Shown piece by piece: positions 8,208 to 16,087 of a DNA stretch of 64,000 nt (its first letter is position 1; the number at the start of each line of letters is the position of its first letter). The notes beneath the pieces were generated by a model. That model was not told where the DNA came from and ran no database searches. It saw only the letters and a list, made by a program, of their open reading frames with translations. Position numbers and translations under genes: made by a program. Source of the stretch: Pseudomonas akapageensis (GTDB lineage: Bacteria > Pseudomonadota > Gammaproteobacteria > Pseudomonadales > Pseudomonadaceae); contig NZ_VXCP01000026.1 of NCBI RefSeq assembly GCF_011355085.1, positions 1 to 64,000 of the forward strand, given 5' to 3'.

Positions 8208-9527
8208 ATGAATTCTGTAATTGCCGCGGTTGGCATCATGCTGGTACTCAGCCTGTCACGCGTGCATGTGGTTATTGCATTGATTATCGGTGCGCTGGTC
8301 GGTGGTCTGGTTGGGGGCCTGGGTATCGAGGGCACCTTGAAGGCCTTCAATGGTGGTCTGGGCGGGGGCGCCACGGTCGCCTTGTCTTACGCGCTGCTAG
8401 GTGCTTTCGCAGTGGCCATCGCCAAGTCGGGCCTGGCCCACGCCCTGGCCGACAAGATCCTGTCCATGGTCGATCGCCGGCACGCGGCCCAGACCGGGCA
8501 GGTCAAATGGTTGTTGATCGGCCTGCTGCTGGCCGTGGCGATCGCCTCGCAGAACCTGCTGCCCATTCATATCGCCTTTATTCCGCTACTGGTGCCGCCG
8601 CTGTTGTATGTATTGACCCGTTTGCAGATCGATCGACGGCTGGTGGCTTGCGTGATGACCTTCGGCCTGATCACGCCCTACATGTTCCTGCCGGTGGGTT
8701 TCGGCAACATCTTCCTCAATGAGATCCTGCTGGCCAATGTCAGCAAGAGCGGGGTGGATGTCAGCGCGGTAAACGTCACCCACGCCATGGCGATCCCGGC
8801 GGCGGGCATGTTGTTCGGCCTGCTGGTGGCGGTCTTCATCAGCTATCGCGGCAAGCGCGTCTATGATCTGGAGAAGATCGAACAGGTCGAGCAGGTTGCG
8901 ATCAGCTACAACCCGCTGACTCTGCTGGTTGCCCTGTGCGCGATTGCCTCGGCCTTTATCATTCAGCTCTGGCTGGACTCGATGATTATCGGGGCATTGG
9001 CCGGCTTTCTGATTTTCTCGCTGTCGGGGATCGTGCGCTGGCGCGAAACCGACGATCTGTTCACCGAGGGCATGAAAATGATGGCCATGATCGGCTTCAT
9101 CATGATTGCCGCCTCGGGTTTTGCCGAGGTGATGAAAGCCACCGGCGAAGTCCGCACGCTGGTCGAAGCGTCCGCCGCCTGGATCGATCACAGCAAGGGC
9201 ATCGGTGCATTGTTGATGCTGTTGGTGGGGTTGCTGGTGACGATGGGGATAGGTTCGTCCTTTTCGACAGTGCCGATCCTGGCGGCGATATTCGTGCCGC
9301 TGTGCGTGCAACTGGGGTTCGACCCGCTGGCGATCGTGTGCATCGTGGGTACGGCCGGCGCCCTGGGCGATGCGGGGTCGCCGGCGTCGGACTCGACCCT
9401 GGGGCCGACATCGGGGTTGAACGTTGATGGGCAGCATCACCATATCTGGGACACCGTGGTGCCGACCTTCTTGCACTACAACCTGCCGTTGCTGGGATTT
9501 GGGTGGGTGGCGGCGATGGTGTTATAG
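8208..9527 (+). CDS. Na+/H+ antiporter family permease (NhaC-like superfamily)
   Basis: Polytopic inner-membrane protein of 439 residues with about 11-12 hydrophobic helices. It resembles the 'Na+/H+ antiporter family' group: a short N-terminal module (MNSVIAAVGIMLVLSL...) followed by an NhaC-like core with a conserved GDAGSPASDSTLGPT segment near the C-terminus. AAGAGGT lies before the ATG at 8208. By position it matches PAO1 PA2653, an uncharacterised transporter beside tlpQ. The substrate is not evident; amino acids or amines are as likely as Na+. Its divergent arrangement with the chemoreceptor suggests a sense-and-import pair, but this is inference. Confidence 0.8.
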   Translation: MNSVIAAVGIMLVLSLSRVHVVIALIIGALVGGLVGGLGIEGTLKAFNGGLGGGATVALSYALLGAFAVAIAKSGLAHALADKILSMVDRRHAAQTGQVKWLLIGLLLAVAIASQNLLPIHIAFIPLLVPPLLYVLTRLQIDRRLVACVMTFGLITPYMFLPVGFGNIFLNEILLANVSKSGVDVSAVNVTHAMAIPAAGMLFGLLVAVFISYRGKRVYDLEKIEQVEQVAISYNPLTLLVALCAIASAFIIQLWLDSMIIGALAGFLIFSLSGIVRWRETDDLFTEGMKMMAMIGFIMIAASGFAEVMKATGEVRTLVEASAAWIDHSKGIGALLMLLVGLLVTMGIGSSFSTVPILAAIFVPLCVQLGFDPLAIVCIVGTAGALGDAGSPASDSTLGPTSGLNVDGQHHHIWDTVVPTFLHYNLPLLGFGWVAAMVL

Positions 9528-9531
9528 GCAT

Positions 9532-9591
9532 CTTTTTTTGCGGCTGCTGCGCAGCCGATCGACTTGCCAGCGATAAGGCCCAAAGGGCCTT
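9532..9591 (+). terminator. Hairpins between permease and AI-2E permease genes
   Basis: After the permease stop there is a T-run, then stem CGGCTG/CAGCCG (about 9541-9556), then a second perfect stem AAGGCCC/GGGCCTT (9574-9591). Neither is followed by a long T-run, so they may be weak terminators or the remnant of a repeat element. The T-run before the first stem would suit a minus-strand transcript. Confidence 0.45.
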
Positions 9592-9665
9592 CAGCAATCC
9601 AGGGATCTATTCCCCCCATTCGGTTGACTAATCTTTAAGCGCTCGCTTCCAGATAAGGACCAGCC

Positions 9666-10721
9666 ATGAACACCCTGCAAAACAGATCCCTGGTGCTGCT
9701 CCTGACGCTGGTCACCGTCGCCTTCATCTGGATCCTGTTGCCTTTCTACGGCGCCGTGTTCTGGGCAGTCATCCTGGCTATCCTGTTCGCACCGCTGCAG
9801 CGCCGGCTGCTGGCGCGGCTGAGTTACCGACGTAACCTGACCGCCTTCATCACCTTGATGATCTGTGTGCTGATTGCGATCCTGCCGGTGATCGTCATCA
9901 GTACCCTGCTGGTGCAGGAAGGCGCCACGCTGTACAAGAACATCGAAAGCGGCCAACTGGACATCGCCGGCTTTATTGCGCACTTCAAGGACATGTTGCC
10001 TTCGTATTTTCGCCACATGATCGACCGGATGGGCATGGGCGACCTCAAGGGTCTGCAAGACAAGATCACCAAGAGTGCAATGCAGGGCAGTCAATTCTTC
10101 GCGACCCAGGCGTTCAGTTTCGGCCAGGGCACGTTCGACATACTGGTCAGCTTCGCCGTCATGCTGTACCTGCTGTATTTCTTCTTGCGCGATGGCGCCG
10201 AACTGGCCCGTAACATCCGCGCCGCCATTCCCCTTGGCGAACACCAGAAACGTCTCCTGCAACTGAAGTTCAACCGCGTGGTGCGGGCGACGGTGAAAGG
10301 CAACCTGCTGGTGGCCGTCACCCAGGGGGCGCTGGGCGGCTTGATTTTCTGGTTCCTGGACATTCCCAGTGTCTTGTTATGGACGGTACTGATGGCGATG
10401 CTTTCACTGCTGCCGGCAGTCGGGGCGGGGATCGTCTGGGCGCCGGTGGCCATTTATTTTCTGGTCACAGGCGCAACCTGGCAGGGCATGACACTGATGT
10501 TGTACGGGGTGTTCGTCATCGGCCTGGTGGATAACGTGCTCAGACCGCTGCTGGTCGGCAAGGACACGCGCATGCCGGATTATCTGATCCTGATTTCGAC
10601 CCTCGGCGGCCTGGCCGTGTTCGGCCTCAACGGCTTCGTGATCGGGCCGTTGATCGCCGCCTTGTTCATGGCCAGCTGGGATATCTACATCGATACCAAA
10701 CAGCGCGTTCAACTGCCCTGA
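9666..10721 (+). CDS. AI-2E transporter family (PerM/YdiK-like) membrane protein
   Basis: Inner-membrane protein of 351 residues with the family layout: two to three N-terminal helices (LVLLLTLVTVAFIWILLPFYG, then FWAVILAILFAPL), a soluble loop with amphipathic helices, and five more helices. The C-terminus has the conserved DNVLRPLLVGK followed by the GPLIAALFMA helix. AAGGA lies before the ATG. Members include the autoinducer-2 exporter TqsA, but most have unknown substrates, so I do not assign autoinducer export. It is a single gene facing the TonB receptor gene convergently, with only 10 bases between them. Confidence 0.85.
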   Translation: MNTLQNRSLVLLLTLVTVAFIWILLPFYGAVFWAVILAILFAPLQRRLLARLSYRRNLTAFITLMICVLIAILPVIVISTLLVQEGATLYKNIESGQLDIAGFIAHFKDMLPSYFRHMIDRMGMGDLKGLQDKITKSAMQGSQFFATQAFSFGQGTFDILVSFAVMLYLLYFFLRDGAELARNIRAAIPLGEHQKRLLQLKFNRVVRATVKGNLLVAVTQGALGGLIFWFLDIPSVLLWTVLMAMLSLLPAVGAGIVWAPVAIYFLVTGATWQGMTLMLYGVFVIGLVDNVLRPLLVGKDTRMPDYLILISTLGGLAVFGLNGFVIGPLIAALFMASWDIYIDTKQRVQLP

Positions 10722-10731
10722 GCACAAGGGG

Positions 10732-12855
10732 TCATCTGAAGCTGTATGAAACCCCGGCGTACACGCCCATGCCTTCACCCGGCGTCGAACGCGCCAGGTC
10801 CTGGCCACGGTCGTTGTAGCCGGGGGTGACGGTGGCGGCGTAGTGCTTGTTGGTCAGGTTGCGCAGGTCCAGCCAGGTTTGCCAGTCCTGTTTCGGGGAA
10901 TTCCAGCCCAGTGTGGCGCCAAGCAAGGCGTAGGGATCTGCGGTGTAGGAGTTGGCGTAATCCACTTCGATCTTCGAGGCCATCTGGGTGTTCAAGCCGA
11001 CATAGAAGCCCAGTGGATGGTCGTAGCGCACTTCGGCCTGGTAGTAGTGTTGCGGGATACCGGCCAGGCGATTGTCACCGAAGGCGTCATCGTCGCGGAA
11101 ATGGAAATCGCTGTAGGTATAGGCCTGACGCAAGGACACCTTGCCGACTGCCGCGCCGTCCCAGAGCAGGCTATCCAGGCCGGCCTCGATGCCCTGGTGC
11201 ACGGTGGGGCTGGCATTCACTTCACCGAGGATCTGCGAACTGTTGAAGGTGGCGGCCTGGGTTTCGACAGTCAGCAGTTCATGGCGCACGGCCGAGTAAT
11301 AGTAGGCCAGGTCCCAGTGACCGATGGCCGCCTCGCCGCGGGTGCCGAGTTCGAAGGCGGTCGCAGTCTGGTTCTGCAGCTCGATCGGCGTGCGTTGCAG
11401 GCCGGTCGCCGCGCCGCTGCCAGCCGGGAAGTAAATGTTCGAGCTCCAGATCAAGGCCCACGGATGTGGCGGCTCCACCGAGCGGCTGATATTGCCGTAG
11501 ACCTGCAGTTGCGGGCTGAACGCGTAGCGCAGGCCAATGCGTGGTGCGTAATCCCAGTCGTGCTGGCTGACCTTGCCGCCGCTGGCCGGGTAGGTGACGT
11601 CGCTTTCCCGGCGGGTGTAGATCAGCGCAAGCCCCGTGGTCAGCCAGAGGTCGGGCACCAGTTCCAGGTCATTGCCGGCGTGCAGCACGTTATCCGAGCC
11701 CTGGTAGCTGAAGTCACGGGTTCGGGTGCCGATGGGGAAACCGGCGGTGTTGCCGGTGGGTACGCGCACGAATTCGGACGAGCCACTGTTGGGCAGATGT
11801 TTGGTCGAGCGCAGGCCGACGTTGCTGTTGCTTTCACGCCCGAACAGGGTGTCGCGGCGGAAATAGTTCAGGGTTCCACTGACATCGGTATAGGCCACCT
11901 TGAGGCGGTTGGTGCCTTCGTTCAGGTCCATCGGGTAGTCGTGATAGACCAGGCCGGTTTCCAGGCGTGAGTCGTCATCCAGATAGATGGTGGTCTTGTT
12001 GGCCAGCCAGGTACTGCCCGGTTGCGGACGACTGGAGTCGCGGGCCAGGTACACCGGGTTGGCTGCCGTTGGATGGTGCTTGATCTGATCCTTGGTCAGG
12101 CGGCCGGCCAGGTCGTTGTCGGTTTCCCGGTAGCGCAGGTAGAAACGGGTTTCCAGATTCGGGTTGAACCGGTAGCCGACGTTGGCGGCGATGCCCTGGC
12201 TATTGCCACTGGTGTGATCCTGGTAGCCGTCGTAGTCGGAGTCGGTCAGGGCTACATAGTAGTCAAGGTCGCCCAGCACCTGGCCGGAGCTGACCTGGCG
12301 CTTCATGTAGCCGTAGCTGCCTGCCTCATAACGCAGTTGAAGTGGCGCGGCGTCGAAGCCTGTGTGAGTGACGTAATCGATGGCACCGCCCAGGGCCAGC
12401 GCACCCCGTTCCATGCCATTGGCGCCCCGCAGCACTTCGGCACGGCTCAGCCAGAGTGGTTCGAGCAACTCGTAGGGCGTGCCGCCCGGGCCGGTCAGCG
12501 GCAAGCCGTCGAGCATTGTATAGATACCGGACGCGTGGCTGCCCGGCGCGCGGTTGATGCCCGAGCCGCGAATGGACAGCTTGATGCCTTCATTGCCCGA
12601 CGATTGCGCGTACACCCCCGGCTGATAGGCGAACACGTCCTGATTGGTTGCGGTGCGGCCTTGCTCGACCCGGTTCATGTCGATGAGGTTGGTGGCGCCA
12701 GGTACTTCACTCAGGCGGGTGCGGGCGGATTCGAGCTCGCTGGTCTCCTCGCCCTGGATCGTCACCTGACCCAGTTCGATACCTTCGTTGGCGTGGACAG
12801 AAAACGCGGCGCCCAACAGCGCGAGCGGGAAGGAGTAGGGCAGGGGGGAACGCAT
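10732..12855 (-). CDS. TonB-dependent outer-membrane receptor
   Basis: Outer-membrane active transporter of 707 residues. A signal peptide (about 1-22, ending VHA) is followed by a TonB-box-like stretch (IELGQVTIQG), a plug domain (about 45-160, with LSIRGSGI and EVLRGANGMERGALALGGAIDYVT) and a 22-strand barrel ending in an aromatic/basic strand (VYAGVSYSFR). GGAG lies 9 bases before the ATG. The ligand is unknown; siderophores are the usual guess, but nothing specific is visible. No sigma/anti-sigma pair or transport operon is adjacent. It lies between the AI-2E permease gene and nuoN, where I do not recall such a gene in PAO1, so it is probably accessory. Confidence 0.88.
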   Translation of the reverse strand: MRSPLPYSFPLALLGAAFSVHANEGIELGQVTIQGEETSELESARTRLSEVPGATNLIDMNRVEQGRTATNQDVFAYQPGVYAQSSGNEGIKLSIRGSGINRAPGSHASGIYTMLDGLPLTGPGGTPYELLEPLWLSRAEVLRGANGMERGALALGGAIDYVTHTGFDAAPLQLRYEAGSYGYMKRQVSSGQVLGDLDYYVALTDSDYDGYQDHTSGNSQGIAANVGYRFNPNLETRFYLRYRETDNDLAGRLTKDQIKHHPTAANPVYLARDSSRPQPGSTWLANKTTIYLDDDSRLETGLVYHDYPMDLNEGTNRLKVAYTDVSGTLNYFRRDTLFGRESNSNVGLRSTKHLPNSGSSEFVRVPTGNTAGFPIGTRTRDFSYQGSDNVLHAGNDLELVPDLWLTTGLALIYTRRESDVTYPASGGKVSQHDWDYAPRIGLRYAFSPQLQVYGNISRSVEPPHPWALIWSSNIYFPAGSGAATGLQRTPIELQNQTATAFELGTRGEAAIGHWDLAYYYSAVRHELLTVETQAATFNSSQILGEVNASPTVHQGIEAGLDSLLWDGAAVGKVSLRQAYTYSDFHFRDDDAFGDNRLAGIPQHYYQAEVRYDHPLGFYVGLNTQMASKIEVDYANSYTADPYALLGATLGWNSPKQDWQTWLDLRNLTNKHYAATVTPGYNDRGQDLARSTPGEGMGVYAGVSYSFR

Positions 12856-12935
12856 GGGGTGAAGCTCCAGAATATTCGGTCTGACGCAGGCAATGAGAGG
12901 TCAGACGAACCGAGCATCATTCAGAGCACGTGTAT

Positions 12936-12973
12936 TTTGCGACCGCTTCGCGCTCGAGCGCAGCGGTCGCAAA
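12936..12973. repeat. Single REP-type hairpin
   Basis: A long palindrome with arms TTTGCGACCGCT and AGCGGTCGCAAA around a TCGCGCTCGAGCGC loop. It is related in sequence to the REP arms at 61965-62075 (both contain CCGCTTCGCGC.CGAGCGCAGC). It is intergenic, between the TonB receptor promoter and the nuo terminator. Confidence 0.65.
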
Positions 12974-12993
12974 AAATCTCGCGGCCAAAAACG

Positions 12994-13020
12994 AAACACC
13001 CCGCCGAAGCGGGGTGTTTG
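12994..13020 (-). terminator. Terminator of the nuo operon
   Basis: Stem AAACACCCCGC/GCGGGGTGTTT with a short loop, 19 bases after the nuoN stop codon on the minus strand. It ends the 15-kb nuo transcript. Confidence 0.85.
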
Positions 13021-13038
13021 GGTGTTGCGAAGGTTACA

Positions 13039-14508
13039 TCAGCCGACCAACTGGAAACCGGCGTGTTGCACCATGTCCAGCAGCGGTTGCGGATACACGC
13101 CGAGCACGAAGGCCAGGATCGCGATCGCCAGCAGCATCACGCCACCGGTGCGCTGTTCCCAGTTCAGCGGAGCATCGTGACGACGCAGGTTCGGCTCGAT
13201 CAGGAACAGGGTGACCATCACACGCAGGTAGTAGAACACGCCAATGGCGCTGCCCAGTACCAGGGTGCCGATCAGCCACCAGAGGTGCGACTCGACGCCG
13301 GTGGCGATGATGTAGAACTTGCCGATGAAGCCCGCGGTCAGCGGAATACCGGCCAGCGACAGCATCATCACGGTCAGTACTGCGGTCAGGTACGGACGAC
13401 GCCAGAACAGGCCGCGGTACTCGTACAGGGCATCGGCGTCACGGCCGTTGTACGGCGAGGACATCAGGGTGATGACACCGAACGCGCCCAGGCTGGTGAT
13501 CACGTAGGTGACCAGGTACACACCGATGGCTTCCAGCGCCAGACCCTTGCTCGCCACGAGGGCGATCAGCAGGTAGCCGAAGTGGGCGATCGAGGAGTAA
13601 CCGAGCAGTCGCTTGAGGTTGGTCTGGGTCAGGGCCAGCAGGTTGCCGATCAGGATCGAAGCGACCGCGATCACCGCCAGCACGTCCTGCAGCACGCCAC
13701 TGCTGGCAGCAGGGGAGAGCTGGAACAGACGCACGACCACAGCGAACACCGCGACCTTGCTGGCGGTGGCCAGGAAGGCGGCGACCGGTGCCGGAGCACC
13801 TTCATACACGTCCGGCGTCCACAGGTGGAAAGGCACCAGCGACAGCTTGAAGGCCAGGCCGACCAGCATCATCGACAGGCCCAGTTGCGCCAGCAGGCTT
13901 GGCATGCTGGTGGTGGCCAGGGCCTTGCCGATACCGCTGAAGCTCAGGCTGCCGGCGTCTGCGTAGAGCAGCGCCATGCCGAACAGCAGGAAGGCGGAAC
14001 CGGCAGCCGACAGCACCATGTACTTGATGCCGGCTTCCAGCGAGCGCTTGTTGAAGAAGGCATAGGCGACCAGGCCGTAGACCGGAACCGACAGCAGCTC
14101 CAGGCCGACGAACAGACCTGCCAGGTGCTGAGCGCTGACCAGGACCAGGCCACCGGCGGCAGCCATCAGGATCAGCAGGTACAGCTCTTCGCGGTTGCCC
14201 GGATAGCCGGAGCCACCGTCACCCAGGTAGGCATGGGCAAGGGTGACGCAGGCCAGGGTGGCGACCAGGATCAGCGCCATGTACAGGCAGGCGAAGTTGT
14301 CGATCTGCATCAGTGGGGTGACGGCCAGCGGCGCGACTTTCAGCGCCGGGATGATCGACAGCAATGCCAGGTTCAAGCCTGCTACCGAGAGCAGGAAGGT
14401 TTGCGAGTGATTGCGGCGCCACGCAATCGCCAGCATCACCACGATGATCGTGGCGCTGGTGATCAGCAGCGGCGCAAGCGCGATAAAGCTTTGAGTCGTA
14501 AGGTCCAT
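13039..14508 (-). CDS. nuoN: NADH-quinone oxidoreductase subunit N
   Basis: Membrane-arm antiporter-like subunit of complex I, 489 residues (E. coli has 485), thought to form a proton channel nearest the quinone module after NuoJ/K/A/H. About 14 hydrophobic helices are visible, and the core LVGLAFKLSLVPFHLWTPDVYEGAP motif carries the conserved Lys of the proton path. The start at 14508 (MDLTTQ) is the family start; the frame extending to 14571 reads into nuoM. It lies 7 bases after the nuoM stop, so it is cotranscribed, and is the last gene of the operon. Confidence 0.97.
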   Translation of the reverse strand: MDLTTQSFIALAPLLITSATIIVVMLAIAWRRNHSQTFLLSVAGLNLALLSIIPALKVAPLAVTPLMQIDNFACLYMALILVATLACVTLAHAYLGDGGSGYPGNREELYLLILMAAAGGLVLVSAQHLAGLFVGLELLSVPVYGLVAYAFFNKRSLEAGIKYMVLSAAGSAFLLFGMALLYADAGSLSFSGIGKALATTSMPSLLAQLGLSMMLVGLAFKLSLVPFHLWTPDVYEGAPAPVAAFLATASKVAVFAVVVRLFQLSPAASSGVLQDVLAVIAVASILIGNLLALTQTNLKRLLGYSSIAHFGYLLIALVASKGLALEAIGVYLVTYVITSLGAFGVITLMSSPYNGRDADALYEYRGLFWRRPYLTAVLTVMMLSLAGIPLTAGFIGKFYIIATGVESHLWWLIGTLVLGSAIGVFYYLRVMVTLFLIEPNLRRHDAPLNWEQRTGGVMLLAIAILAFVLGVYPQPLLDMVQHAGFQLVG

Positions 14509-14515
14509 AGCGCTC

Positions 14516-16048
14516 TTACCGGGCCGAAGCGAGTTGAGTGAAGGCGGAGCTGAACCATTGCTGCACGCCATGCATGGTGGCGGCAGAAGTGTCCAGGAAC
14601 GGCTGCGGGAAGACCCCGAGCAGGATCAGCAGACCGGCCAGGCCCACCACCATGATCATTTCACGACCATCCATGCCCGCCAGGACCGTGTCGGACTTGG
14701 ACGGGCCGAAGTAGGCACGGTGAATCATGATCAGCGAGTAGACCGAGCCGAACACCAGACCCGAAGTCGCGATCACGGTGACCACTGGAGCGACGGGGAA
14801 AGTACCGATCAGGATCAGGAATTCGCCGACGAAGTTGCCAGTGACCGGCAGGCCCAGGGACGCCGCCGCGAAGAACAGGCTGATCCCCGGCAGGTAGGCG
14901 ATGCGCGACCACAGGCCACCCATCTCGCGCATGTCACGGGTGTGCATGCGCTCGTACAGCTGGCCACACAGGATAAAGAGTGCCGCTGCCGACAAGCCGT
15001 GGGCCAGCATCTGGATCACCGCGCCTTGCAGGGCCTGCTGGCTGCCGGAGTAGATGCCGATCAGTACGAAGCCCATGTGCGAAACGCTTGAGAATGCAAC
15101 CAGACGCTTGATGTCGGTTTGCGCAAATGCCAGGAAAGCGCCGTAGAAGATCCCGATCAGACCCAGGGTCATGGCCACTGGCGCCCACTCGGCCGAAGCG
15201 TTCGGGAACAGCGGCAGGGCAAAGCGCAGCATACCGTAGGCAGCGGTCTTCAGCAGAATACCGGCCAGGTCCACGGAACCTGCGGTCGGTGCCTGTGCGT
15301 GAGCATCCGGCAACCAGGAGTGGAATGGCACGATTGGCAGCTTCACCGCGAAGGCGATGAAGAAGCCCAGCATCAGCACGTACTCGGTGCCCTTGGACAT
15401 CTGGGTGTGCAACAGCTGGCTGTAATCGAAGGTGATGACGCCGGTGCTGTTGTAGTTGACCAGGACCAGGCCCAGGATCGCCACCAACATGATCAGGCCG
15501 CTGGCCTGGGTGAAGATGAAGAACTTGGTCGCCGCGTAGATCCGGGTCTTCTTGCCGTCCGTCGAACTATGACCCCAGAGCGCGATGAGGAAGTACATCG
15601 GCACCAGCATCATTTCCCAGAAGAAGAAGAACAGGAACAGGTCCAGCGCCAGGAACACGCCGACGACACCGCCCAGGATCCACATCAGGTTCAGGTGGAA
15701 GAAGCCCACGTGACGCTGGATCTCTTTCCAGGAGCAGAGTACCGAGAGGACACCCAGCAGACCGGTCAGCAGGATCATCAGCAGCGACAGGCCGTCGAGG
15801 GCCAGGTGCACGCTGATACCGAAGCGCTCGATCCAGCTCAGCTTGAATTCAAGCGCCCAGGCCGGATCAGCGCCTGGAGCCGGCGCCAGCGTGTAGTTGC
15901 CGGTGGTCCACAGCCACAGGCCCAGGGCCAGCAGCGTGGACATGGTCAGCAGCGCAATCCAGCGGGGCAGGGTGGCGCCGAAGCGCTCACCCACCCAGCA
16001 GAGCAGGCCGCCGATAAAGGGGATCAGGATCAGCCAAGGCAAAATCAT
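14516..16048 (-). CDS. nuoM: NADH-quinone oxidoreductase subunit M
   Basis: Membrane-arm antiporter-like subunit of complex I, 510 residues (E. coli 509), with about 14 transmembrane helices. The conserved signature KLPIVPFHSWLPDAHAQAPTAGS contains the Lys/His of the proton channel, and EMMLVPMY in the helix-5 region contains the channel Glu. It lies between nuoL (39 bases) and nuoN in the standard order. Confidence 0.97.
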   Translation of the reverse strand: MILPWLILIPFIGGLLCWVGERFGATLPRWIALLTMSTLLALGLWLWTTGNYTLAPAPGADPAWALEFKLSWIERFGISVHLALDGLSLLMILLTGLLGVLSVLCSWKEIQRHVGFFHLNLMWILGGVVGVFLALDLFLFFFFWEMMLVPMYFLIALWGHSSTDGKKTRIYAATKFFIFTQASGLIMLVAILGLVLVNYNSTGVITFDYSQLLHTQMSKGTEYVLMLGFFIAFAVKLPIVPFHSWLPDAHAQAPTAGSVDLAGILLKTAAYGMLRFALPLFPNASAEWAPVAMTLGLIGIFYGAFLAFAQTDIKRLVAFSSVSHMGFVLIGIYSGSQQALQGAVIQMLAHGLSAAALFILCGQLYERMHTRDMREMGGLWSRIAYLPGISLFFAAASLGLPVTGNFVGEFLILIGTFPVAPVVTVIATSGLVFGSVYSLIMIHRAYFGPSKSDTVLAGMDGREMIMVVGLAGLLILLGVFPQPFLDTSAATMHGVQQWFSSAFTQLASAR

Positions 16049-16087
16049 GACGGGCTCATTTCCTTTCGCAAGTTCGCAAGATTCATA

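Noticed and set aside
7922..8722. A 266-codon plus-strand frame before the permease
   Set aside because: Most of it lies in another frame of the permease gene, and the upstream part is a promoter-like AT-rich region.
12022..14541. An 839-codon plus-strand frame crossing from the TonB receptor gene into nuoN
   Set aside because: It runs through a terminator and a REP hairpin and is antisense to two certain genes.
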